Assembly (NCBI GenBank): GCA_020055645.1
Contig: CM034548.1
Coordinates: 17,360,001-17,424,000, forward strand
Source: Tomocerus qinae
Lineage: Eukaryota > Arthropoda > Collembola > Entomobryomorpha > Tomoceridae
Length of the DNA stretch: 64,000 nucleotides
Direction of reading: 5' to 3'
The notes beneath the pieces are model-generated. The model had not been told where the DNA came from and ran no database searches. It was given only the letters and a program-made list of their open reading frames with translations. This document shows positions 28,001-41,400 of the stretch, piece by piece. The position numbers and the translations under genes were made by a program. The stretch's first letter is position 1; every line of letters begins with the position of its first letter.

Positions 28001-31000
28001 TTAATTAATCTCGGTTGAATAGTAACGTACGGATGCAAAACGATCTGCTACTAACTGGACGATATGCAACATACCTCCACAGCATTGAATTGAAATCTCA
28101 GCAATTTTATTCTAGACGTGCAACTCGTCCTACCATTTTAAGTAAAGTAGGATAGAGTAGACAGACACTTTATTAGATTAAAGCTTTTATGTTGCGTTGA
28201 GCAGAGTCCTGTACTAAACCTATGTGAGAATTTATTGCCCATGGGCTTACTTCTGCAGGTAACTACTACATGATACATAATTCGGGGATTTTCATGTCAT
28301 AAATACACTTTTAAGCCAAATCAAAGATTTAAAACTTTCTATTACATGTACAAGACTCGTGCATATTTTAAATACATCCTAATTTGCATATTTAACAAAA
28401 ACTGACTTGTACTATTTACTACGCTTGAGGTTCATGGTTATATAGGCTCTATGCATTCAATATTTTATAAAATAAATTGTTACCTTTTGGCGAGTTTGTA
28501 TGATATTGTTTTGTATTCACGGGTACCTTATAGATTGAGTGAGCAATGAGAATGCGTGAGTCTGTCTCGTGGTGTATTATATTTGCTCTTTTGTTCTTGT
28601 ATTCTTTCTTTTTTACTTTTACACTTCTCAAGCTTATGCAAATAATCCACGTCTTCGCTACCCTTAATAGAATTCTTCTTTCATGCATATTTCTAGTGTA
28701 ATGTATACTAACTAGGGCACTTCCTGTTTTATTCTACTCTTCCCCTTTTCATCGAATGATAAACTGAACGTGTATCTTCCTTCCACAGACCTTCACACAA
28801 TCAACTACTTTATAGCAATATATTTTTACTACTTGAGTATGTCATATAATACAAGTAGTACTAAAGTACTAGTACTAGTCATCATCCTTTGATATTACTC
28901 TTCAAGGTCTATTGTATTACGCAGAGCTATATAAATACTATTCCAACGAAATTTTGAAATAATTCATGCGAACTAATTTATCTACCGATATTTCTTTACT
29001 ACGTACATAAAGTGAAGCTTCCGTTCCAATTCCATTTAGCTTAGAGTTTTGCAATAATTAAATCCTGGTATAAAAACTTTAAGTAGATATTAAGGAAGCC
29101 GATATCTCCTATATTCTATACTGTCGGGCATGGACGTCATAAATTGTTAGAAGTTTGAGAGCTCTTTTAATCATTGTCAAAGTGCATCTTAGTTTTGCAC
29201 TAATGAAAATATTTATTGGAACTAAAAACTTTTGCATCCAATGCACCGAGTACCGATTGACTGTCATTGAATTCTTGGCATGGTGATCTAGTTTTCAGAC
29301 TCCAAGTTTTCAGCATTTACCATTTGTTAGTAAATTTAAAAAATATTTTCGATTGTTCAAAAAATATGGAATAAAATATTCAATATACCAGAAATGATTA
29401 GTTTTTTTTGTGCAAAACAAACTTTACAAGTATAGCATCTTGGATTAGCATTTTTAACGTTTAGATTTGAAAAGGTTGATGTACTTGTCTTAGGAGTTTA
29501 TAAATAGAATAAAAATATTTCCCCCAAAATATGCGAATGTTATTTTGTCAAAAGTGCAGAAAGAGCAAGAAATGACAGAAAGTTGAAACGAAAGTAATGC
29601 AATTGTGCATACTTTCACTTGAAAAGGTTTCAACTATTGTCATTCCACTTACTAAAGAATGCTACTCTACAAAGTACAAAAGTTCAAACGAACGTTGCAT
29701 ATGACAAGGGAACAAAAATCTAGACTTTTGTATAAAAGTCCCAAAACCCAATCTGCCCATTGCCATACCCGACTATTCTTTCCCTACCATCCAAAGTTGT
29801 CACAGCCTGAAATTGCATACACTGCATATCTACTTAGGTGCACTTCAGAAGTCCTGTTGTATCAAAACAAGAAAACCAACCCTGGCATCTTCCTTGACTG
29901 TTAGAGCTCACTATAATTCTTTTTTTGTCTGAGAAGGTTTGTGGTAATGCTTCCACTATCGCTCTACAGTATCGTCGATTTACTTGACAAACTTGAGCAC
30001 ACGCTTAGATACAGGTATTATTATTATTACAGATATAAGTACATATAGGGGCTCGTTGTACATACATATTGTGCATCATGCGTCATTTATCCCTATCCAT
30101 CTGTCCTATTATGATCTGTTGTAAATAGGAAAAGATGTATGATGTGCCAAAGGACTGTACAATGTGAAAAGGAATTGTTTTAACTGCTTTGACACTTCGA
30201 AAGAAAGAATGTACTAGCATGGCCTATCTATTTGACTGAACAATAATAATTGTATCCCGTGAGAAGGTTACTGGAAGGGCAACCAAAATAAAACAAAAAA
30301 ATAACTTTTCAAAACGTGGGACAATCCTTACAGAACAAGTTTTTTCCATTTAAGGAATATATAACAGCATTTCACTGAATAAAATCAGTTGAAAAATCTA
30401 CTTTCTGTTGTAACGCTAAAGGCTCATGATTATGCTTTAAAGATTAATAGATATTGCAGTATTTTGCCTAGAGTGAAAGCAATAGTGCTGGTAAACATGT
30501 ACTTGGAGAAAGCTATGTTAAATGCATGTAGAAAACAATGCTAGAAATGTTTGCATCCCTAAATCCGACTACAAGAGTAGAAAATCTTTAACATTTTTTG
30601 CTTCGGAAAATTGTGCTTTATTTCTATTATCATCTTTGAAAAGCTGTGGAATCTTGAAAGGTTTTGAAAGGAAATGTCAATAATTGATTTACTATAAAGT
30701 CTAGCATATTGTAATAATTACTGAGTCATCAAATACCTACTTATACTCCGATTCAAAAATCAATTTTGAACGTAAAATGGTTATCTCTACGTAAATACTA
30801 AAGACTAAGTAAAATGGTAGTAAGACATAAAATTATTTTTTATCTTGTATTAATAATTCCATTTCCCTCTTTGCATTGGGAACAATTTGATAGATACATC
30901 CTGTCCTAATTAGAACAAAGCCACTGAGAATAAACCAATTTTGACAGTAAAAAGGTCTAATCTTATTAGGACTCCGTTCCTTTTTCGTATTAAGCTTTTT

Positions 31001-32211
31001 TAATTGAGCAAAGAATACTTTCTCGGAAATTTGTTCTTGTTCCCCTTTCTCCTTTTGAAACCATTGTACCAATCTGATATAGGTAGCTACTGACAATTTA
31101 TATCTAGGTATACGAATGAGAAAAGGAGGAAAAGGAAGTCAGTTTAGTTCTTTAGCAATACTTTAGTAAATTAGCGATTTTGACGGAAGTGACAAGTTGT
31201 AATGGTTTTATATTCTTCGTACAGTATAAAACAAATTAGATACTAGACATACTAGCATATTCTCGAATATCTGTGAAATGGCATTTTATACGGTAACGTT
31301 GTTATACTTTAGTTACTCATCTGTAAATATCAGGTGGAAGGAGTGGGAAATATCATTTATTGCCCTAGTTGTTATTTTAAGTAGGATGGCAGAGGAACGA
31401 CAGATGTGATTTTAAGTGTAACAGAGTTTAGATAATTATGTTCGGTCTATCGTGTGGAATAATTTGTCAAAGTTGATAAATAAAAACGTTTACTCATGAT
31501 ATTTGATGCATGGATCCTACAATTACTATGTGCAGGTTGACAGTTTGACAGTTAAAATATATGACGCAGTATTTATACAGCTTGGTTTCTTGTGATGCCC
31601 AAGGATGACAAAATGTATATCACTGCATGAAACAAGACTTGCAATTTTGTTGACTACGAAGTTAGTAGTCTTCGTATTTGCATGTCTGGCTCCTGTCTAT
31701 ATAAATATTTGCTAATGTTTGTACTTTGGCCCAAAGTACCTATTGAGATGTATAAGAAGTTTTTGATCATTTCATGGGAAATATCCCCATTAATAAATAC
31801 AAGACATGCCGTCACATGAAAATCGTACTTTCTTGGTCTATAGTTTATTTGTGACATAAAAGGAGGAAGATACACAAACAGAGCTCCTTTTTCAAGGCTG
31901 AGAGTCGACAGTGAAGTTAAGAATACATTATGTCTTCCTTGCCATTCAAGTAAGTTGCTCTGTCATCAACAGAATATGTGAAACGCACGCATTTAAAATA
32001 GCTTCCATAAGAGGATATCAGTGAAAATAATATTAGAATTTAGAATATGGAGATTTTGATGGGCCATCATTGGAGACAACGTGACGGATGGATCCGTGCA
32101 GAAGTTGCTAGGTTCTATAAAAAGACATTGAGTTGCAAGTCGCAAGGATGTATAATATATGTAGATATGTGGAGTAATGCAAAGTTTGATTTATTTGTGA
32201 TGGGTTTGCAG
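22001..32211. other. AT-rich DNA without a supported gene; may be intron upstream of gene A's first visible exon
   Basis: I looked here for gene A's TM1 and TM2 exon, expecting a GN(V/I)LV TM1 motif, an NLAxSDLL TM2 motif and a donor in phase 1 after a codon for aromatic-Gln. I found none. The block at about 22700-23700 is strongly C+T-rich on the + strand. Near 27060-27090 a short G+C-rich phrase (GCGGCGCCCTAGGCAAAGG) may be a repeat scrap. Confidence 0.5.
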
Positions 32212-32412
32212 CGGTGTCAGTCTCAGTCAGTGCGTGGACGCTAGTGGCTATTTCCGTGGAGCGATACTACGCTATTTGCCATCCGCTGACTTCTCGTCGA
32301 TGGCAAACCTTGTCGCACGCCTACAAAATTATTGCCGTCGTCTGGATATTAAGCCTTTTTTGTATGCTGCCCATCACATTTGTCAGCTTGCTGAAGCCGA
32401 TACGGAAAACCG
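32212..32412 (+). CDS. Gene A exon: TM3 end, ERY motif, ICL2, TM4
   Basis: The acceptor is GGGTTTGCAG (AG 32210-32211) and the donor is GTAAAA at 32413. The exon is 201 nt: 2 nt finishing an Ala codon, 66 full codons, 1 nt. It reads VSVSVSAWTLVAISVERYYA, then ICHPLTSRRWQTLSHAYK, then TM4 ending in PITFVSLLKPI. About 46 of the 66 residues match gene B. The same coding length is split into two exons in gene B. Confidence 0.92.
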
Positions 32413-35400
32413 GTAAAAAATTTCAATGTTTTACTCTAATATGTAGAATGCATGATCGTATTATTTGGAATATGGCTTAAAGCTACGTTCTGCACTAACC
32501 CTTCCCATAGGCAATTCGCATCGGACACAAGAAATACCGCATCAAGATCAATGATCGATTCTTGTATAATATTATGGCATTTTCTTGATTTGTTTTTACC
32601 GAGTGCCATGCACAACTCTTGCATTTTGACAACTCTATATGCTAAATTAAAATAGTTGCCTTTTTATTTGCAACAGACAACTTTCTTTTCTTTACAACTC
32701 CCATTTCATAAACGGAAGCAAGAAAATTAAAGAGAAAGTTTTTTCTCAAATGCCTTTCTATGTAGATCAGAAAAGAGGAAAATTAGATTAGTAGATGCAA
32801 CAGAAGATAAACTGGTGCAGTGAGCAAGACAGATTTTTCATAGTATTTATCCTCAAGGATTATGTGTCAAAATATTACAAATAAGGGCGAAACTGTCGTT
32901 TGGAGAAAGTAGAAAGCAACCTGGCGGGTGGGCAAGAGGCGGAATACAACATAAATATTATGAGCACAGTTCTTTCCTACAATCTACAAGCAACTCTGAG
33001 CACTAAACTAATAAGTTCAAGTCGAGACTAAGCTCAAGTCGAACTCTGCGTTTCAACCGAATGTCCCAACCTACGTACTTAAGTATACCTACTATAAAGA
33101 ACCGATGTGGCAGAGAATGGGGAGTTCAGCACTACAAAAGCCCAAAATGTTAACTGTTATGATTTATTAGTTCTTTCAACACCACAAACACACACCATTC
33201 CAGTTCCATCCCACGCGACCACGACACTAAGAAAACGCTCTATTTCCTAACACTTCCTTTTAAGACCGCTAATGGAAAGAATAACTCTTAAATACAAACG
33301 CTTTCCTTGATACAAACTTTCCTGCGTACATACACACCTACACAATTTTATTTACCTTGTTTAATGTACTCACCACCATTAATTGTAACTAGGCCACCGA
33401 CTGCCGTCTTTATTTATTTACTGTGTTTCCGCAATTAAACTGTTATTTCTGCTACGCAATGTAACGACATTCTAATGTTTGTCTAAAAAACTACTACTTC
33501 GTATTCTCAACTCATTTCCATTAAAATTTTAGAATATTGTCCCCAACTACCAAGTTTGTATTTTTATTTTATGGGAAAACCAATTACATCAAGGATGACT
33601 ATTGAGCTCTAAAAGACAACATCTATATAAATATTTTAAAACATTATGCCTTTTTCATCCTTTTCAACAGTCAGTGATAATATTTACATTCGTTTAGTTC
33701 TCAAATGAAATGTATTGCAAACCCTGGGTTTAACAACGAACTTTTTCAGTAAAACGGTCGCAATATAATTGCTTTTGATTCCCTATTCATAGGTAGTCAT
33801 CGAACTTAAGGACATTTGGCATTTCACATGCAAAGAATTTCAAAACAGTAAGTACTTTTGTGTAGGATGGAAATACTATTTATCTTTAAACTCTACAGAT
33901 GCAAGGCAGATAACTTTTCAAAAGAGCCAGCTTTATAATTTTTAGCTGGGCAGTAGTATACAGGGTGGCCAGAAAATATCTCCTACTTTTGACTTAAAAG
34001 TGAAGTCAAAAGTGCAAAATATTTTCTGGCCACCCTATAGTATGGGGCAATAATTAAATACTATTACTATTAGGTCCCTAATTTGTATTCTGGAAACCCA
34101 ATTATTTTAATTATTTCGTGGGCGTTATTTTCAGCACAAAATGTTTCTATTACTGCATGTAAGCAATTTTGTATCTAACAGTTAGATTAGGTAAACATTT
34201 TACGAGAACAACAAAAGATTGCTCACAGGCTGTTTTTCCTAGTTTCCTAGTTCACGTTTGCGCTTGTGGAAGATTAAAACCTCGTGATTAAAATCAGCTA
34301 AAATAAAATCCACCTCACCGTGGATTATTTTATTTATAATCAGATTATTTTTCTTTTCAACACTTGCTGCAACACGGGAAAAGTAAAAATAAATTATCAT
34401 TGACATGAAATTCGTTGGGTACTCACGCTGCCCCCAATTTTAGTCTTATTTTTTACTTTTCAGTTTTACAAGAAATTATTTGCTAAATAATGGAATGTCC
34501 TACTCACACCATTTCAAAAATTATTATTACAAGAATTATTTATTTACTAGCGTATTCAAGCTGACTTCTGTTATAATCAAGTTAGAATATAATTGCCAAA
34601 AAAGGAATTTGCGAAATGAATTGCCATAATGAAATAATTCCAAATCAGTTCTTTCAAGAAATTCTACAGCAAACAATTGTTTTTGGCCTTTGTCCTTTAT
34701 ATGGTTAGTGTAGATAAATAGAAAACTGTTAAAGAGATTCCTTAGCAAATAACTTTAAAGGATTCACCATAGAAGAATGTCTGTGAAAAAGTGGCAATGC
34801 ATTTCTCGTATTGAAAACTTTTCTCTGTTTCTCTGTACATTTGGATATTTCTTGGTTTTATTCGTTTGCACATAAGATCAGAGGATAAATCTTATCGGAT
34901 CACCCGATAAGGTGGAATCTGCGTATAGTCTAGGAATCGAAATGCACATTTTTCAATAGAAATGAATTTATGTTATACACGAAATGCATTTTACTGTAGC
35001 ATATGTAGGATAAATCGACACGCTACTTTTGATTAGTTAAAGTGCATTCTTTTATTTCCTATAAAATAAGAAAGTAGGAATAGTTTTAAAGTGTGTAGGA
35101 AGAGTAGGATGAAATATCGCCTAAAGGAAATATTCCGTAGACGCGGATTTCGTATGTGGGATATTATTTATGCGTACCTATATAATTGGGGAAACATATT
35201 GCAAAAGAGGAAAAAGTTATGAAGGCTAGAAGGCTGTTGCTGAGAATGTTTATGAGAGGAGCGAGTAGCAATATCTCTTTAGTATCTACATAATAATATA
35301 TTTAGGCGTGGAAGTATTGTGCATAAGGTAGTGAAAGTTTTATAACTAAGAGAATATTGTGAAGCTAGCATTTTTTGTTTTCATATCTGCAGTGAAAGGA

Positions 35401-38400
35401 GGAGAAAGAAAAATGTTTGAAGGGAAAGTGAAAAGCCGTAGGCATAGGAGTTAGGGAAATTTGACACAGTCTCACACAGCAGGACTTAAATGAAAATACT
35501 TTCTTTTTCTGTAGACGTTGCATGTGTATAAAATATATCCATAAGTAACGACGTTCTAGTTTTATAGCAAAAGGTGCAAATATATAGATGCATTCGGCAT
35601 CCTGTTTAATAAAAGCTATTTGTTTTTATACTTCACCAGGAAGGCATAAATGTCGAGAGGAATGGCCGGACGAGACGCTGGAGAAGACTTACACGCTGTT
35701 CCTGGATACGATTCTCCTTGTGTTGCCCCTTGTCATCATGACAGTCAAATACAGTCTTATTACAAGAACCCTGTGGCCAGCAGCCAGTAATGAGACATGT
35801 GGCAATGGTGAGTGAGTTCTATAATATCTAACTCATGTAGCCGAATTCAAACTTTATTACCCAGTAGGGTTAAACTCAACTCAACTGCACATAGCATTTC
35901 TCTCTAAATTATTCAATCTCGAAATGACTTGATTACCTTTCTGAGTTTATGTCTTCCTTTACAGAAATTCCCTTTCCATGAACAAACTTATGACACGACG
36001 CCCAATTCCAATCCCAATGCTCATAAATGTAAAATTGGAAAAAGCAAAGCCTTTTCTTATACTTCTGGGGAGTCGTCGATCCAGATTGAGTTGGCTCACT
36101 TTTAGACACGTACCCAACCTGACTACTTATTTTTAGCACTCTGCTCGAAACATTTTACGATTATTACTAACCTAACTGAACTCTAGTTACTACACATTAA
36201 AACTGTATTCTTTGAAGATTTGCAATTAAAACACAAACACATTTCGACTTTTATTGCTGTTTTTTATACATCTTATCACACATACAGCCTTAAGCACCTA
36301 CTCATGTATATTGTGTGCACTTAGTCACAACTACTTGAACGGCAATGTAGACTATGTAGTCAACATCTCATAATTGTTGTAGACCTGAAGTAGATAACGA
36401 CTTCATAACAACAGCAGCAGCCTGCCCATTGGCATATTATATCTGTCAGAGAAAGAAATACATGACGGAGGAATGTTCACCATTTACATGCTCTAGAATC
36501 TTATATCCAAGGTTAAGGAATAAAAATTACGACTCTTCTATAACAGAAAGCACTCTTATTGATTTACAGCCACATTCAGTTCCTACAGTTGTTCTGCTGC
36601 GTATTTGCGTTTAGTTAGTCCCATACTAAGTGTGTTACGTATTGCTAATGTATATCACATTTTAAAAGTAAGAGTGTATACGTGTGGCATGTGAAGTAGT
36701 TTATTGCTAGCCGCCCTCCTCCTTTCTACGAAAATTCTAGGTCGCTTTCACATCACAATCAATCCCAAGTCTCTCGAGTCATTTCCTCGAATTCCTACAA
36801 TAAAAGGGCTGAAACATGTTTAAGGTTGAAAGTTTCAATTATTTTCCAATATATGAATGGGATTCGAGTGTGGAGTTGTAGTGGGATTTGTGGTTGCACG
36901 TGCTTTTTAGTGACGCGATTAACAATTAACTTTAAACATTCATGTTAGACTCTCTCCACTTTGAATCCACACTCTCTGTATTCACTGCTCTAGTTTTTCT
37001 AGTGTCTTCTTCATTCCTTTCTACTTATAGTTACATATATCCATGCACTGCATAATAATTCATAAAACACTGAAATATTCTTTTACTTTCGACAGAATTC
37101 CAAATATAGTTGAAATATTCTTTCTCCATCCACTTAGAAATGTAAATGTCTCGCCCTAGAAGTATTTACTCATTCTAGGGAATTGAGTTGTGTAGTCGAA
37201 ACGAGAATTTTGTAAAGGCGTAGACGAATAGCGTCCTATCGCAAAAATCATAAATGACTCTTCCTATTCCACCTCAGCCCTCGCAAAGCAAAAACATTTT
37301 TCTCTTCACTCCTGAAAGAACACTAAATGCGCATACATAAACATCCTCTCATTCAGTTACATTTAGTGCTCTATAATCAGACTAGTAATGAACAGCTCTG
37401 CTCCGCATTTCGCTTCTTCCAGGGAATGTATAATTATAAATAGACCTTATCAGCGGATTTTAATACAATTATCCCAACTTCCCTACTATAAATTACTTGA
37501 TAAACATCAGCTATTATTGCATCAATTGTAAGTTTAAATTACTCCTTATGATGGCTTTGCCCTATTCCTATTCTAAGTAAATATCTCACTGTCTGCACAA
37601 AAGCAAGTTGTAGTCTACAATTAAACGGAAAATAGAAATTAAGTAAATAATACCAGCTAGACTCCTATTTACACGGACGAAACAATACTCAAATTATATT
37701 ATTCCACGAAGGTTAATTAAATTCTGCTTCCTATCACAAAAATCACATCCAAAGATTAAACTCAAAGTTTTCTGTTAAAGCTATATAGAGCAGAGCGAGT
37801 TGCATCTACTTCTATACAAAGCCATAAAGATGATACCTATGTACCACTTGCAATCTCATTAGCGAAGCTATTTTCTCATCTCCGAACTCACTCAAGAACA
37901 AAGGACACTAGACTATGAAAAGCAAATGTCGTGTTCCAATTAAAATCAAGGCAAATAGATACATGATATGGTGATACCGTTACATCCGCTGTAATTACCG
38001 ACTACTAGTAATGAATTCTAGGAACAACATAATATAAACGTATTAAATGCCAGTACTATCTATTTTAAAAGTCTATTACACTGATGAACTGATACCAGAT
38101 ATGATAACAATTCTAAAATTTTCCTGAATTTTGATATCCAATTAATTCAAATTAGCTAGTAACGTCAAACTTTTGAAAAAGGATATCTGATTACCTAAAT
38201 ACATCGTTAAAAACTATTTTTCCTACGACCTAAGTTTAGTATTTGTACAGAAAAATATTAAATTAGACAACCTTTACTGATGATAAAATTTGTTTTCCTT
38301 TGTTCAACTCCTACATGTACAAGAGCTAAATTGAGAGACAGTAAATACACAGTCAATAACCTGAAACCTTAGTACAAAGGATTTTAACCCCTTACAGAAC

Positions 38401-41400
38401 TGAAAGGACAAGGACCTTGTTGTGGTTTCTATTACACTGATATTGTGTTAATGAGAATATTATACTTTATTGACTACTTGGTAAATAATAATTTATTTTG
38501 ATGTCCAAATCCCTAATTAGAAAAGTATTGTAGCGTGGAAAATCTCTGTGAGTTTCATTTGTAAGGAAGCTATAATTAATGTTGATAAAGGTTGTAAAAG
38601 AAAAATGAGGTTTGATTCTGACCGTGAAAGTGAGGATGAGTGAGGCACAATTACTTTTGTAAAAGTGTGGATATGACGTTGATAGCTGTTATTTGGGAAT
38701 TGACGTCCAGAAGTTAAAGTGTCATTTGAGAGAAAGAGTGGTAGAGCTGATAGGAAAGGAGACAGGGCGATGAAAGACAATGGAATGATGGGAAACCAAT
38801 TATCTGACAGAGTATCATTAAAGCTGGGAAAACGTTTTTTCTTCCTTCTGAAGTTGTGTGATATGGACAAAGAAGGAGGCTTAAATTGTAAAAATCAATA
38901 ATAATTGGCGATGACAGTTGTCGTTGGGGTATAGGGAGAGTGTGATTGTCGGAATTTGCTGGAGTCTCTTTCCATCTGCATCTCTCTTCTTATTAATATC
39001 TGTCCACCTTGGTAGATTTACGGGATGACTTTTGAAGAAGGGAGGAATTTGGTAGGCGGATGCTTGATTAAAAATTATAGTAACCGCAATGATTCAAGTG
39101 GCAGTTATTTATACGAAAGGAATGATGTTAGGTGAGTGAGGATTGTGATTGCAGTCTTTGATTGAAGAGCACGGATGGAATATAATGAATACTTAAGCGA
39201 ATATGAAGTGGCTGCATATTCGGGTTTTGTTATGAGAGGAAGCGCGACGGCGTTTTTAGGGCTCATGTCATAATGCCATTTTTTATATCTTTAATGCAGA
39301 GCCATTGAAAATAACATATGAAGTGGATTTGCTCTTCTTGCATGAATTCTAATAACCAGTGCAGAGTAACCCAGACTTATTCAGACCCACTCAGATCTGC
39401 TTGGATTCGATTGCTCCCTCAAAGTGCTTTCCTTTCTATCCAAAGAATCCCTCCTGAAAAAGTCACTTGTATTATCTTTGCTCTACATAATATATCTATA
39501 AGATACTCTTGCTCTCACCCGTAGACCCCGAACCCGCCCGTTGTTGCCCGCCCGACCAAACTAAGTATTATACGTGCATACACCGGGCATTTCCATGTCA
39601 ACTCCAGTTCCTCTCTTCAGACATTCTTTTCAACGTAAACTCATTCAAGAATGAGCGCATTCTTTTCAGTCTCTTTTTTGGCAAGATATTTTCCTCAAAA
39701 AGCCTCACTCCAAATCAAATCCTCGAGTCCGCACTATGCTCCATTGAACGTGAAATGCTGGATAGTCCTTCCAAAGATCCTCTTTACGACGTTAATATAA
39801 TCGTACACCCTTACATGTACCTCTCTTTTCTCTACTTGTCATTTCCCAACCAAAGGAGGATTACATCTGAATGTCCTTTTTATCTAAATCATTCTGACTC
39901 GATACTAAACGTTTGAACTTCTACCTATACCTAATGCCTCTATCATTATACCTAATGGGCCAAGTACCTAATTTATTGATGTATTTATTGTATACTATTT
40001 ACTACATTGCACACATGAGCAGTGAATAATACTTTACGCTACTTTTTTCTACTCGCCTAATATGAGTACCTTCTCGAGTGTCATCCCCACCAACTCATAG
40101 TTAACTAACTATACTAAATAACTATTTTTCGCACTCTAATCTTCCAAAGGATTCTCCTTTCAATACTCTCTTTGTGGCTTTGTCATACTCTCCACCAGAT
40201 GGTACAATTTATGAATAGGTATCCTAGGATTTCATCATTGTGCATCTAACGAATTATCAGTCACACTAATAGAATCCCAAATACGGCAACGTGGCTTCTA
40301 ATAACTGCTACTATCCACGGTCTTATACATTCCTGAAACCACAAACTAGGTCACAAACCCTTCTCATAAATATCAGTAATATCACATATTAATGCACTAT
40401 CCTTTAAACGTACCCGTTTCGGTTTTCTCTTCATGAGCTCAGATAACATGGAAAATTGAACCAATTAAAACTAAAGATTTAATATTATCCTCATTGCGAC
40501 ACTTCAAAATACTCAGCGGATATGATATTTTGTTATTCTTCCCATTATTCACCAATGGCAGCGACTTTCTTTATACTTCTTTTCAGAAACTCTTCAAGAC
40601 GTTGCAATGTGATCATCTTAAGATGACCTCGGCTTTGAATGTTAAGACATTTTTCCTGAAAAGTATTCTATGCGTAGTGATGAATATGTTCTTTAATGTT
40701 TTTTCACATTATTTACTCTGTTTGTACGTATTTTCAATCATGTATGACTTTTTTCATTTTTCTAATGCCCTTCCTCTAAAAATCGCAGTCAGAAAGATTC
40801 GAAATGAAAATGGTCTACAAAGACATAAAAAAGGACCTTTTGAATTCATGGCATCTCTATTTAAGTAGTACAGGAGAAAAGAGTCATAGAGAGGTGCATC
40901 CGTTGGCAACAATTGAAATCAGTTTCAATATATCTAATTAATAAAATGAAAATTGGCTTCCTCTTGATGTTTGGTGGATAAATAGAACTGTTTAGTATCT
41001 GCTCTATATAACACAAAATTTACTTCGTATTCTTATTGATCCTTCCAATTCATAGGTAACTTATTCTTTGCTACATCCGTCGCGACAAAAAGTGTAGCTA
41101 TTGTATGGAATGAAATTTAGGTACCTTACAATGTCTGATTGACAATTAGACTTTTTATGTTGTATCTTCTGGTTTGCTTTCTGTGTGGATATAGTTGACA
41201 AAAGCTATTCAGTTCATTGCCATGTTACTAAGATGGAGAAATCTGATTAGTGATACATATTATTGTTATACAATGAATGTGAATCTACTGGATACGAAAG
41301 ATTCTTGAATCATAGTCTAGAGATTCTTTGCTACGGTTCATACTGTGATTTCGAATAAATTGAAAACTGAATATGAGTATAGTATGTAAATAAGATAAAC

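Noticed and set aside
32047-32244. 65-codon frame overlapping the start of gene A's first visible exon
   Set aside because: It reads through the acceptor in another frame. The exon's true frame is fixed by the ERY motif and homology to gene B.
38517-38901. 117-codon minus frame and overlapping 60-codon plus frame
   Set aside because: Both strands are open because the block is strongly G-over-C and low in TA-containing stops; neither peptide is recognisable.
39509-39916. 135-codon + strand frame
   Set aside because: It falls in a C+T-rich block poor in stop codons; the peptide is Ser/Leu/Phe-rich with no motif. The G-quadruplex-type C-runs at its start explain its Pro-rich beginning.
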